Shown: positions 1-6,549, counted from the first letter of the stretch. The stretch: 8,670 nt of DNA from Chloroflexota bacterium (GCA_021796315.1 JAJYOH010000227.1:1-8670); one strand, 5' to 3'. The notes: generated by a model not told the origin, from the letters alone. Program-made: numbers and translations.

Positions 1-24
1 TACTCCGGGTGATCCACGACCTTG
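1..24. repeat. Inverted copy of 321-344 at the window edge
   Basis: Bases 1-24 are the exact reverse complement of bases 321-344 (24 of 24 match; the match stops at base 25 against base 320). In the reading frame of the ATP-grasp gene this segment carries a TGA at 10-12, whereas the protein from about residue FPMLVKP onward looks normal. The simplest reading is a fold-back chimera or assembly artefact at the end of the contig that has replaced the true upstream coding sequence. A genuine inverted repeat would be a coincidence inside a conserved enzyme gene. Confidence 0.85.
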
Positions 25-708
25 CGCTTTCCAATGCTGGTCAAACCGCCGCATGGATATGCCAGCTATGGCATCCGCAAAGAATCACGCGTGACCAACC
101 TGGAAGAATTAAAAGCACAGGCTCAGATCACGATGAAAGATGACGGTCGCGCCTTGATCGAAGAATTCATCGAGGGACGCGAATTTACATGTCTGCTGGC
201 CGAAAACCCCTACGATTTCGAACATACCATCACTTTCAAGCCGGTTGAATTTGTCTTCCCTGAAGGCGAATCCTTCAAGCATTATGATATGAAATGGGTT
301 GATTACGAGCAAATGAGCGTCAAGGTCGTGGATCACCCGGAGTACGAACAACGTTTGCGTGACTACACTACAAAGGTTTTCATGGTTCTCGGCGGGAATG
401 GCTACGCGCGCTGTGACTATCGTCTTGGCGCTGACGGAGAATTCTATATGCTGGAGATCAACCCCAACTGCGGCATTTTCTACCCCCCCGCCGAGCCTGG
501 TTCCGCAGACTTCTCCCTGCTCAACGATCCGACCGGGCATCAAGGCTTCATGGACCTTATCATCCGCTCAGCCCTAAAGAGACAAGCCGAGGCCCTGCGC
601 GTTGCCCCGCAGATCATCACCAAACGCGAAATGGTAAAACAGGAAGTTGGCAAGCCACAGGCCAAGCGCGCATCGGCTAAAAGAGAAGTGGCCAAACGCC
701 CCGTTTAA
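22..708 (+). CDS. ATP-grasp enzyme, D-alanine-D-alanine ligase-like, C-terminal part (5' partial)
   Basis: This is the C-terminal two thirds or so of an ATP-grasp ligase resembling D-Ala-D-Ala ligase; such enzymes join a carboxylate to an amine through an acyl phosphate using ATP. Numbered from codon 22, K8 in FPMLVKP is the expected ATP-binding lysine and E47/E48 in LIEEFIEG fit the hinge that holds adenine. D132 in ARCDYR, with E145 and N147 in LEINPN, are the Mg2+ ligands. The catalytic core downstream of the missing N-terminal domain therefore looks intact. The last 40 or so residues are rich in lysine and arginine (KREMVKQ to AKREVAKRPV), an unusual basic tail for this family. The true start lies outside: the TTG at 22 sits in the fold-back segment and is not a credible start. 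The gene ends before a terminator and is probably a separate unit from the glycan block. The substrate is unknown, and a peptidoglycan role cannot be assumed. Confidence 0.85.
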   Translation: MRFPMLVKPPHGYASYGIRKESRVTNLEELKAQAQITMKDDGRALIEEFIEGREFTCLLAENPYDFEHTITFKPVEFVFPEGESFKHYDMKWVDYEQMSVKVVDHPEYEQRLRDYTTKVFMVLGGNGYARCDYRLGADGEFYMLEINPNCGIFYPPAEPGSADFSLLNDPTGHQGFMDLIIRSALKRQAEALRVAPQIITKREMVKQEVGKPQAKRASAKREVAKRPV

Positions 709-746
709 CTAAATACGTACTCGTAAAATCCCATAGCCAACTAAAC

Positions 747-779
747 CAAACTCCCGAGGCCAGGAACTTCGGGAGTTTG
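747..779 (+). terminator. Rho-independent terminator-like hairpin after the ATP-grasp gene
   Basis: Bases 747-757 (CAAACTCCCGA) pair perfectly with 769-779 (TCGGGAGTTTG). One G-T and one G-C pair can extend the stem inward and leave a loop of about 7 nt. The T-rich tail is weak (ATTTATC after the stem), so termination may be imperfect. It lies 39 nt after the ATP-grasp stop codon and separates that gene from the downstream promoter. Confidence 0.75.
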
Positions 780-795
780 ATTTATCATGATTCGG

Positions 796-801
796 TATAA
801 T
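796..801 (+). promoter_or_regulatory. -10 box (TATAAT) of the glycan block, implying a leaderless mRNA
   Basis: A perfect TATAAT stands at 796-801 and the ATG of the cytidylyltransferase begins at 810, only 8 nt later. Transcription would therefore start at or within a base or two of the ATG. No Shine-Dalgarno sequence is visible in the intervening AATTCAA stretch, which agrees with leaderless translation. No good -35 hexamer is seen at 16-18 nt spacing; TTGATT at 777-782 is only 13 nt away. Confidence 0.55.
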
Positions 802-809
802 CAATTCAA

Positions 810-1475
810 ATGAAACTCGCCGCCCTCGTCCCCATGCGTCACCATAGCCAGCGCGTGCCTGGCAAGAACTATCGCTTGCTGGCAGGCAAACCCCTTTTCC
901 ATCACGTCATCGAGACCCTGCTTGCCGTCCCTGAGATCAATCAAGTTGTCGTGGACACAGATTCAGGTCCGGTGATGAACGGTTTGCGCGAATACTTTCC
1001 GCAGGTCAAGATCATCAACCGTCCCGAATATCTGCGCACAGATCATATCCCGATGAACGAGATTTTGATGTACGACACGGAGCAGTTCCCCGCCGATTTT
1101 TATTTGCAGACTCATAGTACGAATCCATTGCTTCGACCTGAGACGGTCGCGGGCGCGATCCAGGCTTTTAACGCCAGTTATCCAAAATATGACTCCTTGT
1201 TCTCTGTGACTCGCTTGCAGACGCGCCTTTATGACCAGCATGGCAACGCGATCAATCACAATCCAAAAGAATTGATCCAGACACAGGATCTGCCGCCTGT
1301 TTTTGAAGAGAATTCCTGCATTTACATCTTCAATCGCCCGAACCTGAAGGCCAACCGGCATCGCATCAGCGACCATCCGTTGATGTTCGAAATAAACGTC
1401 GAAGAAGCCTGGGATATCGACGAGGAACTCGATTTTGAGATTTGCGATTTTCTAATGAGACGGAACAACAAATGA
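810..1475 (+). CDS. Acylneuraminate cytidylyltransferase family protein (NeuA-like CMP-sugar synthetase)
   Basis: A 221-residue, full-length cytoplasmic enzyme of the NeuA/KdsB nucleotidyltransferase fold, which transfers CMP from CTP to the 2-hydroxyl of a sialic-acid-like or ulosonic acid. The N-terminal nucleotide-binding loop reads R10-HHS-x-R15-VPGKN20, a variant of the usual ARGGSKRIPxKN in which the two glycines are replaced by histidines. Further family marks are VVVDTDS (47-52), LQTHSTNPLLRPET (99-112, corresponding to the QPTSPLR region) and WDIDEELDFE (201-210, with the D202/D204 metal site). The ATG at 810 is the only sensible start. The gene opens a compact block, and its TGA overlaps the ATG of the next gene (ATGA, 1472-1475), suggesting translational coupling. 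The real sugar may be sialic, legionaminic, pseudaminic, Kdo-like or another acid. With no synthase gene in view the substrate cannot be named. Confidence 0.88.
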   Translation: MKLAALVPMRHHSQRVPGKNYRLLAGKPLFHHVIETLLAVPEINQVVVDTDSGPVMNGLREYFPQVKIINRPEYLRTDHIPMNEILMYDTEQFPADFYLQTHSTNPLLRPETVAGAIQAFNASYPKYDSLFSVTRLQTRLYDQHGNAINHNPKELIQTQDLPPVFEENSCIYIFNRPNLKANRHRISDHPLMFEINVEEAWDIDEELDFEICDFLMRRNNK

Positions 1476-3496
1476 ATAAGATTATAGGGCGATATCGAAA
1501 TTCCTTCTGGCTGGCAGCGTTTTTCCTGTTGGCTGTTTCGGCGCTGGTGTATCTGCCTTTTGTCCAAAAACTGGGTTACTCCAAAGATGATTGGTATTTA
1601 ATGTACAGCGCCCACTCGCAAGGTCCGCAATTCTTTCATGAAGTCTTCCAGGGTGACCGTCCCGCGCGAGCTTACGTGATGGCCGCCGCCTATTCGATAT
1701 TTGGCGATCAGCCTCTTTACTATCATCTGAGCGGCTATCTTTGGCGACTCCTGAGCGCCATTGCCTTTTTGTGGACTCTGCGCATGATTTGGCCTCGCCA
1801 ACTGACGGCAACGCTTGTGATGTCATTGTTTTTTCTAATTTATCCAGGCTTTCTTTCACAGATCAATCCGATTGACTATCAATCCCAATTGCTGGCTTTG
1901 TTTTTGGCGATGTTGTCGATTGCGCTGACGGTCAAGGCCGTACAAATTGGTGAGCTGACGCAAAGACTTTTTCTAATCATTCTCTCAACCTTGCTTGCTA
2001 TTGTTTATCTTTCTCTCGTTGAATACATGATTGGGCTGGAGGCTCTGCGATTATTATTGATCATCCTGCTCGTTCTGCGGGACAATCTGCATTCCTGGCG
2101 TGAGCGCTTGATAAAGATGGCTCGTCAATGGATTCCTTTTTCGACCGGCCCATTCTTATTTGCCATCTGGCGTATCTTTTTCTTCCAGAGTACGCGACGC
2201 GCAACAGATATTGGCGCTCAACTCGGACAATTGATTGGCTCGCCAGTTTATACTGGCCTGTGGTGGCTGGTGTATTTGGCCCAGGATACCATAAGGGTGG
2301 TCGTTCTGGCCTGGACAGTTCCGCTTTACAATCTTGCTTTCGATTTGCGTTTACGGGATATCTTGACAGGTTTTGGCATTTCAGCTTTCATTGTTCTTAT
2401 TGTAGCATTTAGCATTTCGCCATTCGGCCATATAGCCGAATCGTCTGAGACTGACAATTCAAATTGGAAACAGGAAGCTCTCTGGCTTGGCTTTGTCAGT
2501 GTCGTCGCAGGGCTTCTTCCCATTATCATTGTCAACCGTCACGCCGATTTTGCAGATTACTCTCGTTATACTTTGGCTCCATCCGCGGGAGGTGCGATAA
2601 CGGTAGTAGCATTGCTTTATTACATCAACAAGTCCCGCTTGCGTATTGCAGGCATTGGTCTACTAACATTCTTTGCAGCGTTCACACATTATGGTAACGC
2701 AGCCAACGCCGCGATCGAGACTCAGGTCAATCACGATTTCTGGTGGCAAGTCAGTTGGCGCGCTCCACAAATTAAAAAAGGCACTACACTTGTAGCCAAT
2801 TATGCGGTCGGCGGGATTGGGGAAGATTATTTTGTCTGGGGTCCTGCCAACCTGATTTATTATCCTGAAAAAAGCTCTGTCATTCCTGTCGAGATTCCTT
2901 TGCGTGCTTCGGTATTGACCGATGAAAATGTTCTACGGGTATTGACCGGTAAGGGACAGGATAATCAAATACGGCGCGGCATTTCCAGCTCGCGCGATTA
3001 TGGCAATGTGCTGGTCATTACACAGGCAACTACTGATGGCTGTGTCCGCATATTGGATGGCATACAGCCGGAGCTTTCAAACAGTGACACTCAACGCATT
3101 ATGCTAATTGCACCGAAATCGAATATTACGGATGTGATAGCCAAAGCCAGCCCCTCGGCGCCGCCAAAAGCTATCTTTGGCCCTGAGCCTGATCACGGCT
3201 GGTGTTTTTATTATGAAAAGGCTTCCCTGGCCGCTCAACAGGGCGATTGGAAAACCGTCGCCAGCCTTGGCGATAAGGCTCTTGGTCTGGGCTTTTATCC
3301 ATCCGACAGCGTGGAGTGGATGCCATTCCTGCAGGCTTATGTTAAATTAGGCGAACGCGATAAGATCTATCCGCTGATTAGTATCATCAGCGCCAGCAGC
3401 TTTTTGAAAATGGAAGCCTGCCAGATATTGACTCGTACTGCTCAAACTGGCAGCACAGATATGCAAACTTTTGTCCAGGAATCTTTTTGCAAATAA
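1472..3496 (+). CDS. Polytopic membrane protein, putative GT-C-type glycosyltransferase with C-terminal TPR-like region
   Basis: A 674-residue protein with a first membrane helix at about residues 10-30, immediately followed by an outside loop carrying D39-D40-W41 and, later, D62-R63-P64. An acidic pair just after the first helix is typical of GT-C glycosyltransferases that use lipid-linked sugar donors. About nine to eleven hydrophobic segments follow up to residue ~405, including ones near 95-125, 138-155, 166-185, 188-202, 225-238, 262-290, 300-315, 337-355, 373-385 and 393-405. A conserved-looking SRY lies at 364-366. Residues ~415-674 are soluble and probably extracytoplasmic; YEKASLAAQQGDWKTVASLG (581-600) looks like a TPR helix pair. 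The ATG at 1472 overlaps the previous stop and was chosen over an in-frame TTG at 1442, which lies inside the upstream gene and would add ten residues. A transferase function is inferred from topology and DDW only; a polymerase or flippase-like role is possible. Confidence 0.75.
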   Translation: MNKIIGRYRNSFWLAAFFLLAVSALVYLPFVQKLGYSKDDWYLMYSAHSQGPQFFHEVFQGDRPARAYVMAAAYSIFGDQPLYYHLSGYLWRLLSAIAFLWTLRMIWPRQLTATLVMSLFFLIYPGFLSQINPIDYQSQLLALFLAMLSIALTVKAVQIGELTQRLFLIILSTLLAIVYLSLVEYMIGLEALRLLLIILLVLRDNLHSWRERLIKMARQWIPFSTGPFLFAIWRIFFFQSTRRATDIGAQLGQLIGSPVYTGLWWLVYLAQDTIRVVVLAWTVPLYNLAFDLRLRDILTGFGISAFIVLIVAFSISPFGHIAESSETDNSNWKQEALWLGFVSVVAGLLPIIIVNRHADFADYSRYTLAPSAGGAITVVALLYYINKSRLRIAGIGLLTFFAAFTHYGNAANAAIETQVNHDFWWQVSWRAPQIKKGTTLVANYAVGGIGEDYFVWGPANLIYYPEKSSVIPVEIPLRASVLTDENVLRVLTGKGQDNQIRRGISSSRDYGNVLVITQATTDGCVRILDGIQPELSNSDTQRIMLIAPKSNITDVIAKASPSAPPKAIFGPEPDHGWCFYYEKASLAAQQGDWKTVASLGDKALGLGFYPSDSVEWMPFLQAYVKLGERDKIYPLISIISASSFLKMEACQILTRTAQTGSTDMQTFVQESFCK

Positions 3497-3497
3497 A

Positions 3498-4460
3498 ATG
3501 AAAACCATACTGCTCACCGCCCCCTACATGCTCCCTTTTCTTGATCGTTTCAAACCCGTCTTCAAAAAATATGGGCTTGAATTAATCGTCCCCGATGTGC
3601 AGGAACGTATGGAAGAATCTGACCTGCTGAAATATGCCGGTCAATTCGACGGTGCGGTTTGCGGGGATGACCGCTATACAGCACGCGTGATTGAAGCCTG
3701 CGCGCCGCGACTCAAAGTGATCTCCAAATGGGGGACGGGAATCGATTCGATCGACACCGAAGCTTGCTCCCGTTATGGAGTAAAGTTGGGGCGCACGCCG
3801 AATGCTTTTACCACGCCCGTCGCGGACACCGTCCTCGGCTACATTCTCGCCTTTGCACGCCGTCAGCCGTGGATGGACGAGGCTATGAAGCGCGGCGAAT
3901 GGAAAAAAATTCCCGGCAAAACGTTGAGCGAGTGTACGCTCGGCGTGATTGGCATTGGCAACATTGGCAAGGCTGTGACACGCCGCGCGCGCGCCTTTGG
4001 AATGAAAGTTTACGGCACGGACATCATCGAGATCGACCATGTCTTTGTCAGCGAGTCCGGCATCCAAATGACCGATCTCCACTTTCTACTTTCTAATTCC
4101 GATTTCGTCTCGATTAATTGCGACCTCAATCCCACGTCACATCATCTGATGAACGCGAAAACTTTTGCAATGATGAAGCCTGAGGTCATTCTCATAAACA
4201 CCGCGCGCGGACCCATTGTCGACGAGAAAGCGCTGATCGAAGCGTTGCAGGCCAAACGTCTGGCAGGAGCCGCACTGGATGTCTTCGAGTTCGAGCCGCT
4301 TCCGTTGGAGAGTCCGCTCCTGAAGATGGACAACGTCATGCTCGCGCCGCATAATTCCAATTCCAGCCCGGTCGCGTGGGAACGCATCCACTGGAACACG
4401 ATCAAAAATTTGCTGGATGGGTTGGGGATTCCATCCGATGGATTAATGAATGAAAAATAA
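3498..4460 (+). CDS. D-isomer-specific 2-hydroxyacid dehydrogenase (phosphoglycerate dehydrogenase-like)
   Basis: A 320-residue NAD(P)-dependent dehydrogenase that interconverts a 2-hydroxy acid and a 2-keto acid. The Rossmann motif is G152-I-G154-N-I-G157 with D175 at the end of the second strand, which favours NAD+. The catalytic triad is present: R237 in INTARG, E266 in DVFEFEP and H285 in LAPHNSNS. There is no C-terminal ACT domain, so this is the short form and not the regulated E. coli-type SerA. The ATG at 3498 follows the upstream TAA by one base; an in-frame TTG at 3471 lies inside the preceding gene and is rejected. Its place between a CMP-sugar gene and a short-chain dehydrogenase suggests it acts on a sugar acid or glycerate-like precursor of a surface glycan, not in general serine synthesis. 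That role is inference. Confidence 0.88.
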   Translation: MKTILLTAPYMLPFLDRFKPVFKKYGLELIVPDVQERMEESDLLKYAGQFDGAVCGDDRYTARVIEACAPRLKVISKWGTGIDSIDTEACSRYGVKLGRTPNAFTTPVADTVLGYILAFARRQPWMDEAMKRGEWKKIPGKTLSECTLGVIGIGNIGKAVTRRARAFGMKVYGTDIIEIDHVFVSESGIQMTDLHFLLSNSDFVSINCDLNPTSHHLMNAKTFAMMKPEVILINTARGPIVDEKALIEALQAKRLAGAALDVFEFEPLPLESPLLKMDNVMLAPHNSNSSPVAWERIHWNTIKNLLDGLGIPSDGLMNEK

Positions 4461-5208
4461 AACTGTTCTGATCACCGGCGCGGCAGGCGGAATTGGCCGT
4501 GCGACTGTCGCGCTCTTTGCCGAAAAAAGCTGGCGCGTCATCGGCGTTGACCGCGCCGAGTTTGGAAAAGGCTTTCCCAAAGACGGACTCTTCATTCAAT
4601 CCGACATTGCACGGCCCGAAGATATGCACTCCATTTTCGAGGAGGCGCACGCCTTCACAGATTCGCTTGATGCGTTGGTAAACAACGCGGCGATGCAGAT
4701 CGCAAAACCATTGATCGAGACCAGCGTCGAAGAATGGGACGCGGTCATGGCTGCTAATTTGCGCTCGGTGTTTTTGGGAGTTAAATTGGCGCATCCGCTT
4801 TTGAAAGCCGACGGCGGCGGTGCGATTGTGAACGTTTCTTCGGTGCATGCAATTCAGACATCCGCAAACATCGCCGCCTATGCCGCATCCAAGGGCGGAC
4901 TTCTGGCGTTGACCCGCGCGATGGCAATTGAGTTTGCGCCTGACAACATCCGCGTCAACGCCATCCTGCCCGGCGCAGTGGACACGCCCATGCTGCGCGC
5001 CGGTCTCGGCCGCGGACACGTCGGTCACGGCGACATGCAGGAACGGCTCGACAACCTTGCGCGCAAAACTGTCAGCGGAAAAGTGGGACGCCCCGAAGAA
5101 ATTGCTCATGCCATTTATTTTCTGGCTGACAATGAGCAGTCATCTTTCATGACGGGACAAGCATTGGTCGTGGATGGTGGGGCAACGGCGAGGTTGAGCA
5201 CAGAGTAA
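4450..5208 (+). CDS. Short-chain dehydrogenase/reductase (classical SDR)
   Basis: A 252-residue classical SDR, a soluble NAD(P)(H)-dependent oxidoreductase. The cofactor motif is TG10-AAGG-IG16, and D34 after the second strand (VIGVD) suggests NAD(H). NNA is at 78-80, and the catalytic tetrad is N103, S131, Y144 and K148 (YAASK). PGAVDTP (174-180) and the C-terminal VDGGA are also typical. Its ATG at 4450 overlaps the end of the hydroxyacid dehydrogenase by 11 bases, so the two are probably translationally coupled and may act in successive steps. The protein is full length, of the FabG/sugar-dehydrogenase type. The substrate is unknown; within a CMP-sugar block an oxidation or reduction of a sugar or keto-acid intermediate is plausible. 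FabG function in fatty acid synthesis is unlikely from context but is not excluded by sequence. Confidence 0.9.
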   Translation: MKNKTVLITGAAGGIGRATVALFAEKSWRVIGVDRAEFGKGFPKDGLFIQSDIARPEDMHSIFEEAHAFTDSLDALVNNAAMQIAKPLIETSVEEWDAVMAANLRSVFLGVKLAHPLLKADGGGAIVNVSSVHAIQTSANIAAYAASKGGLLALTRAMAIEFAPDNIRVNAILPGAVDTPMLRAGLGRGHVGHGDMQERLDNLARKTVSGKVGRPEEIAHAIYFLADNEQSSFMTGQALVVDGGATARLSTE

Positions 5209-5209
5209 A

Positions 5210-5260
5210 GATATTCGAGAATCGTTTGCCGACTTTCGAATATCGAATCCCGAATATCGA
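5210..5260. repeat. Short direct and inverted repeats in the gap before the DUF115 gene
   Basis: CGAATATCGA occurs twice, at 5237-5246 and 5251-5260. GATATTCG at 5210-5217 is the reverse complement of the first eight bases of each copy, so two alternative hairpins are possible. The 67-nt gap is the only real spacer inside the five-gene block. It could be a small repetitive element, a regulatory hairpin or chance AT-rich sequence. Only the repeats themselves are certain. Confidence 0.5.
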
Positions 5261-5265
5261 GTAAT

Positions 5266-5269
5266 GGAG
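5266..5269 (+). promoter_or_regulatory. Ribosome binding site of the DUF115 gene
   Basis: GGAG at 5266-5269 lies 6 nt before the ATG at 5276 and favours that start over an out-of-frame ATG at 5272. It is the clearest Shine-Dalgarno sequence in the block and fits a gene that is not coupled to its upstream neighbour by overlap. Confidence 0.6.
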
Positions 5270-5275
5270 TAATGT

Positions 5276-6112
5276 ATGTCTTCCATTCAGTCGCTTCTCC
5301 CAAACCCTGTTTTGCGTATCATCAAGAATATTTATGATGGTTTTCGCCGCCTGCCCGAATTGCCCGATGCCTATCTCCATCCATGGCGACGCGAGAGTAT
5401 TCGTCGACTTGCCGCGCTCAAGGATATTCACAAAGGCCAGCGCGCCATCATCATCGGCAATGGGCCCAGTCTCAATCAAACCGACCTAAACAAACTCAAA
5501 GGCGAATTTACTTTCGGCCTCAATCGAATTTATTTGATGTTCCCTCAGCTTGGATTTTCCACCACGTATCTTGTCTCGATCAATGACCTTGTCATCGAAC
5601 AATGTGCTCAGGAAATGGTCGCGCTTGCTATACCGAAATTTTTTGCGTGGCGTTCGCATCGGCATTTTTCTTCAACCTTGCAACTTTCAAACATTCCAAC
5701 TTTTCTTTACACCTCATACACCGGCCCTCGCTTCTCTCACGATGTGCGCGGACGCGTTTGGGAAGGGGCCACAGTCACCAATGTTGCATTACAGCTCGCG
5801 TTTCACATGGGCTTTCAAAAAGTTATTCTCATCGGCGTGGATCATAACTTTACGAGCAAGGGCGAAGCCAACAAAACCGTCGTTTCCACCGGTGATGACT
5901 CGAATCATTTTTCCGGAGCTTATTTTGGCAAAGGATTCCGCTGGCAGTTGCCCGACCTCGACACATCCGAGATCGGATATGCTATGGCGCGCGAACATTA
6001 TCAAAAGGCCGGACGCGAAGTCATTGATGCCACTCTCGGCGGCAAACTGACCATCTTTCCCAAAGTGGATTACGACTCGCTTTTTAAACAGGACGCGGAC
6101 GAGCACAGATGA
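5276..6112 (+). CDS. DUF115 / 6-hydroxymethylpterin pyrophosphokinase MptE-like protein, putative glycan transferase
   Basis: A 278-residue soluble protein of the DUF115 (MptE-like) type. After a basic N-terminal region, a nucleotide-binding-like strand-loop reads AIIIGNGPSLNQTDL (57-71), followed by FTFGLNRIYL (78-87). The same GNGPSL pattern begins the GT42 sialyltransferases (CstI/CstII type) and the Maf motility-associated glycosyltransferases. Further marks are ATVTNVALQLAFHMGF (165-180), ILIGVDHNF (184-192) and a C-terminal FPKVDYDSLF (261-270). The family name refers to a pterin enzyme, but bacterial members in surface-glycan loci more often go with sialic-acid-like sugar transfer. Next to a NeuA-like enzyme, a CMP-sugar-using role is attractive but unproved. 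The last eight codons (QDADEHR and stop) overlap a repeat that flanks the next gene, so the native C-terminus may have been altered. Its stop shares ATGA with a possible start of the next gene at 6109. Confidence 0.8.
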   Translation: MSSIQSLLPNPVLRIIKNIYDGFRRLPELPDAYLHPWRRESIRRLAALKDIHKGQRAIIIGNGPSLNQTDLNKLKGEFTFGLNRIYLMFPQLGFSTTYLVSINDLVIEQCAQEMVALAIPKFFAWRSHRHFSSTLQLSNIPTFLYTSYTGPRFSHDVRGRVWEGATVTNVALQLAFHMGFQKVILIGVDHNFTSKGEANKTVVSTGDDSNHFSGAYFGKGFRWQLPDLDTSEIGYAMAREHYQKAGREVIDATLGGKLTIFPKVDYDSLFKQDADEHR

Positions 6113-6119
6113 ACGCGGA
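6091..6119. repeat. Left half of nested inverted repeats around the GxxExxY gene
   Basis: GGACGCGGA (6091-6099) and GAACGCGGA (6111-6119) are followed by TTTT. Each has an exact reverse complement on the other side of the GxxExxY gene, at 6568-6576 and 6550-6558. The order is nested (outer with outer, inner with inner), as expected for the ends of one inserted cassette. The left half runs through the stop codon of the DUF115 gene. Confidence 0.7.
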
Positions 6120-6545
6120 ATTTTCAAAAACTCCTGCCAGCCAATTTGAATTAAAGATAAGAATGTCACTGACAAAATCCTTCATGCTTTTTTCAAGATC
6201 ATTTATCCCCAATTGGGTTATGGCTTTTTAGAGAAGGTGTACGAGAATGCGCTGGTGATGATCTTGGTTGAAATGGGTTTGAAGGTTCAACAACAGGCAA
6301 GGATCATAGTTTATTTTAATGGAAAGGAAGTCGGAGAATATTTTGCTGATTTATTGGTTGAAGATGTCGTCATCGTGGAATTGAAAGCAGTATCAAGATT
6401 ACTGCTTGAGCATGAAGCCCAATTGCTTAACTATTTGCGTGCTACGCCGTATGAAGTTGGCCTTTTGCTAAACTTTGGCCCGAAGCCTGATTTTCGGCGC
6501 AAGGTCTTTGATAATTCACGGAAGACGATTACTTGGAAAAAATAA
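6109..6545 (+). pseudogene. GxxExxY protein (PD-(D/E)XK-like), apparent 1-nt frameshift near the start
   Basis: The main frame (to TAA at 6543-6545) encodes LGYGFLEKVYENAL, the GxxExxY signature, then a nuclease-like core: D in YFADLLVED and the E-x-K of IVELKAV, followed by EAQLLNYLR. This matches the small GxxExxY family, predicted PD-(D/E)XK nucleases of unknown role. That frame continues upstream as DKNVTDKILHAFFKIIYPQ but meets TGA at 6147-6149 with no normal start. Another frame opens at ATG 6109 and reads MNAEFSKTPASQFELK before diverging; it stops at 6229-6231. Adding one A to the AAA run at 6153-6155 would join them into a single protein of 145 residues, a usual length for the family. 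So either one base has been lost (pseudogene), or this is a homopolymer sequencing error. ATT at 6150 and TTG at 6213 are less likely starts. The sequence looks more AT-rich than its neighbours, and the gene sits inside nested inverted repeats. Confidence 0.75.
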
Positions 6546-6549
6546 AAAA

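Noticed and set aside
1442..1471. TTG start ten codons upstream for the membrane protein
   Set aside because: It lies inside the cytidylyltransferase; the ATG at 1472 overlaps the previous stop as ATGA, a standard coupled start.
3582..4082. 166-residue open frame on the minus strand
   Set aside because: It is antisense to the hydroxyacid dehydrogenase, whose cofactor and catalytic motifs are intact; no family features are visible.
4402..5109. 235-residue open frame on the minus strand
   Set aside because: It lies opposite the SDR gene, which has every catalytic motif; the minus-strand protein shows no recognisable domain and is a codon-bias shadow.
5550..6050. 166-residue plus-strand open frame inside the DUF115 gene
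   Set aside because: It is an alternative frame of a gene with clear GNGPSL and GVDHNF motifs, and has no recognisable content of its own.
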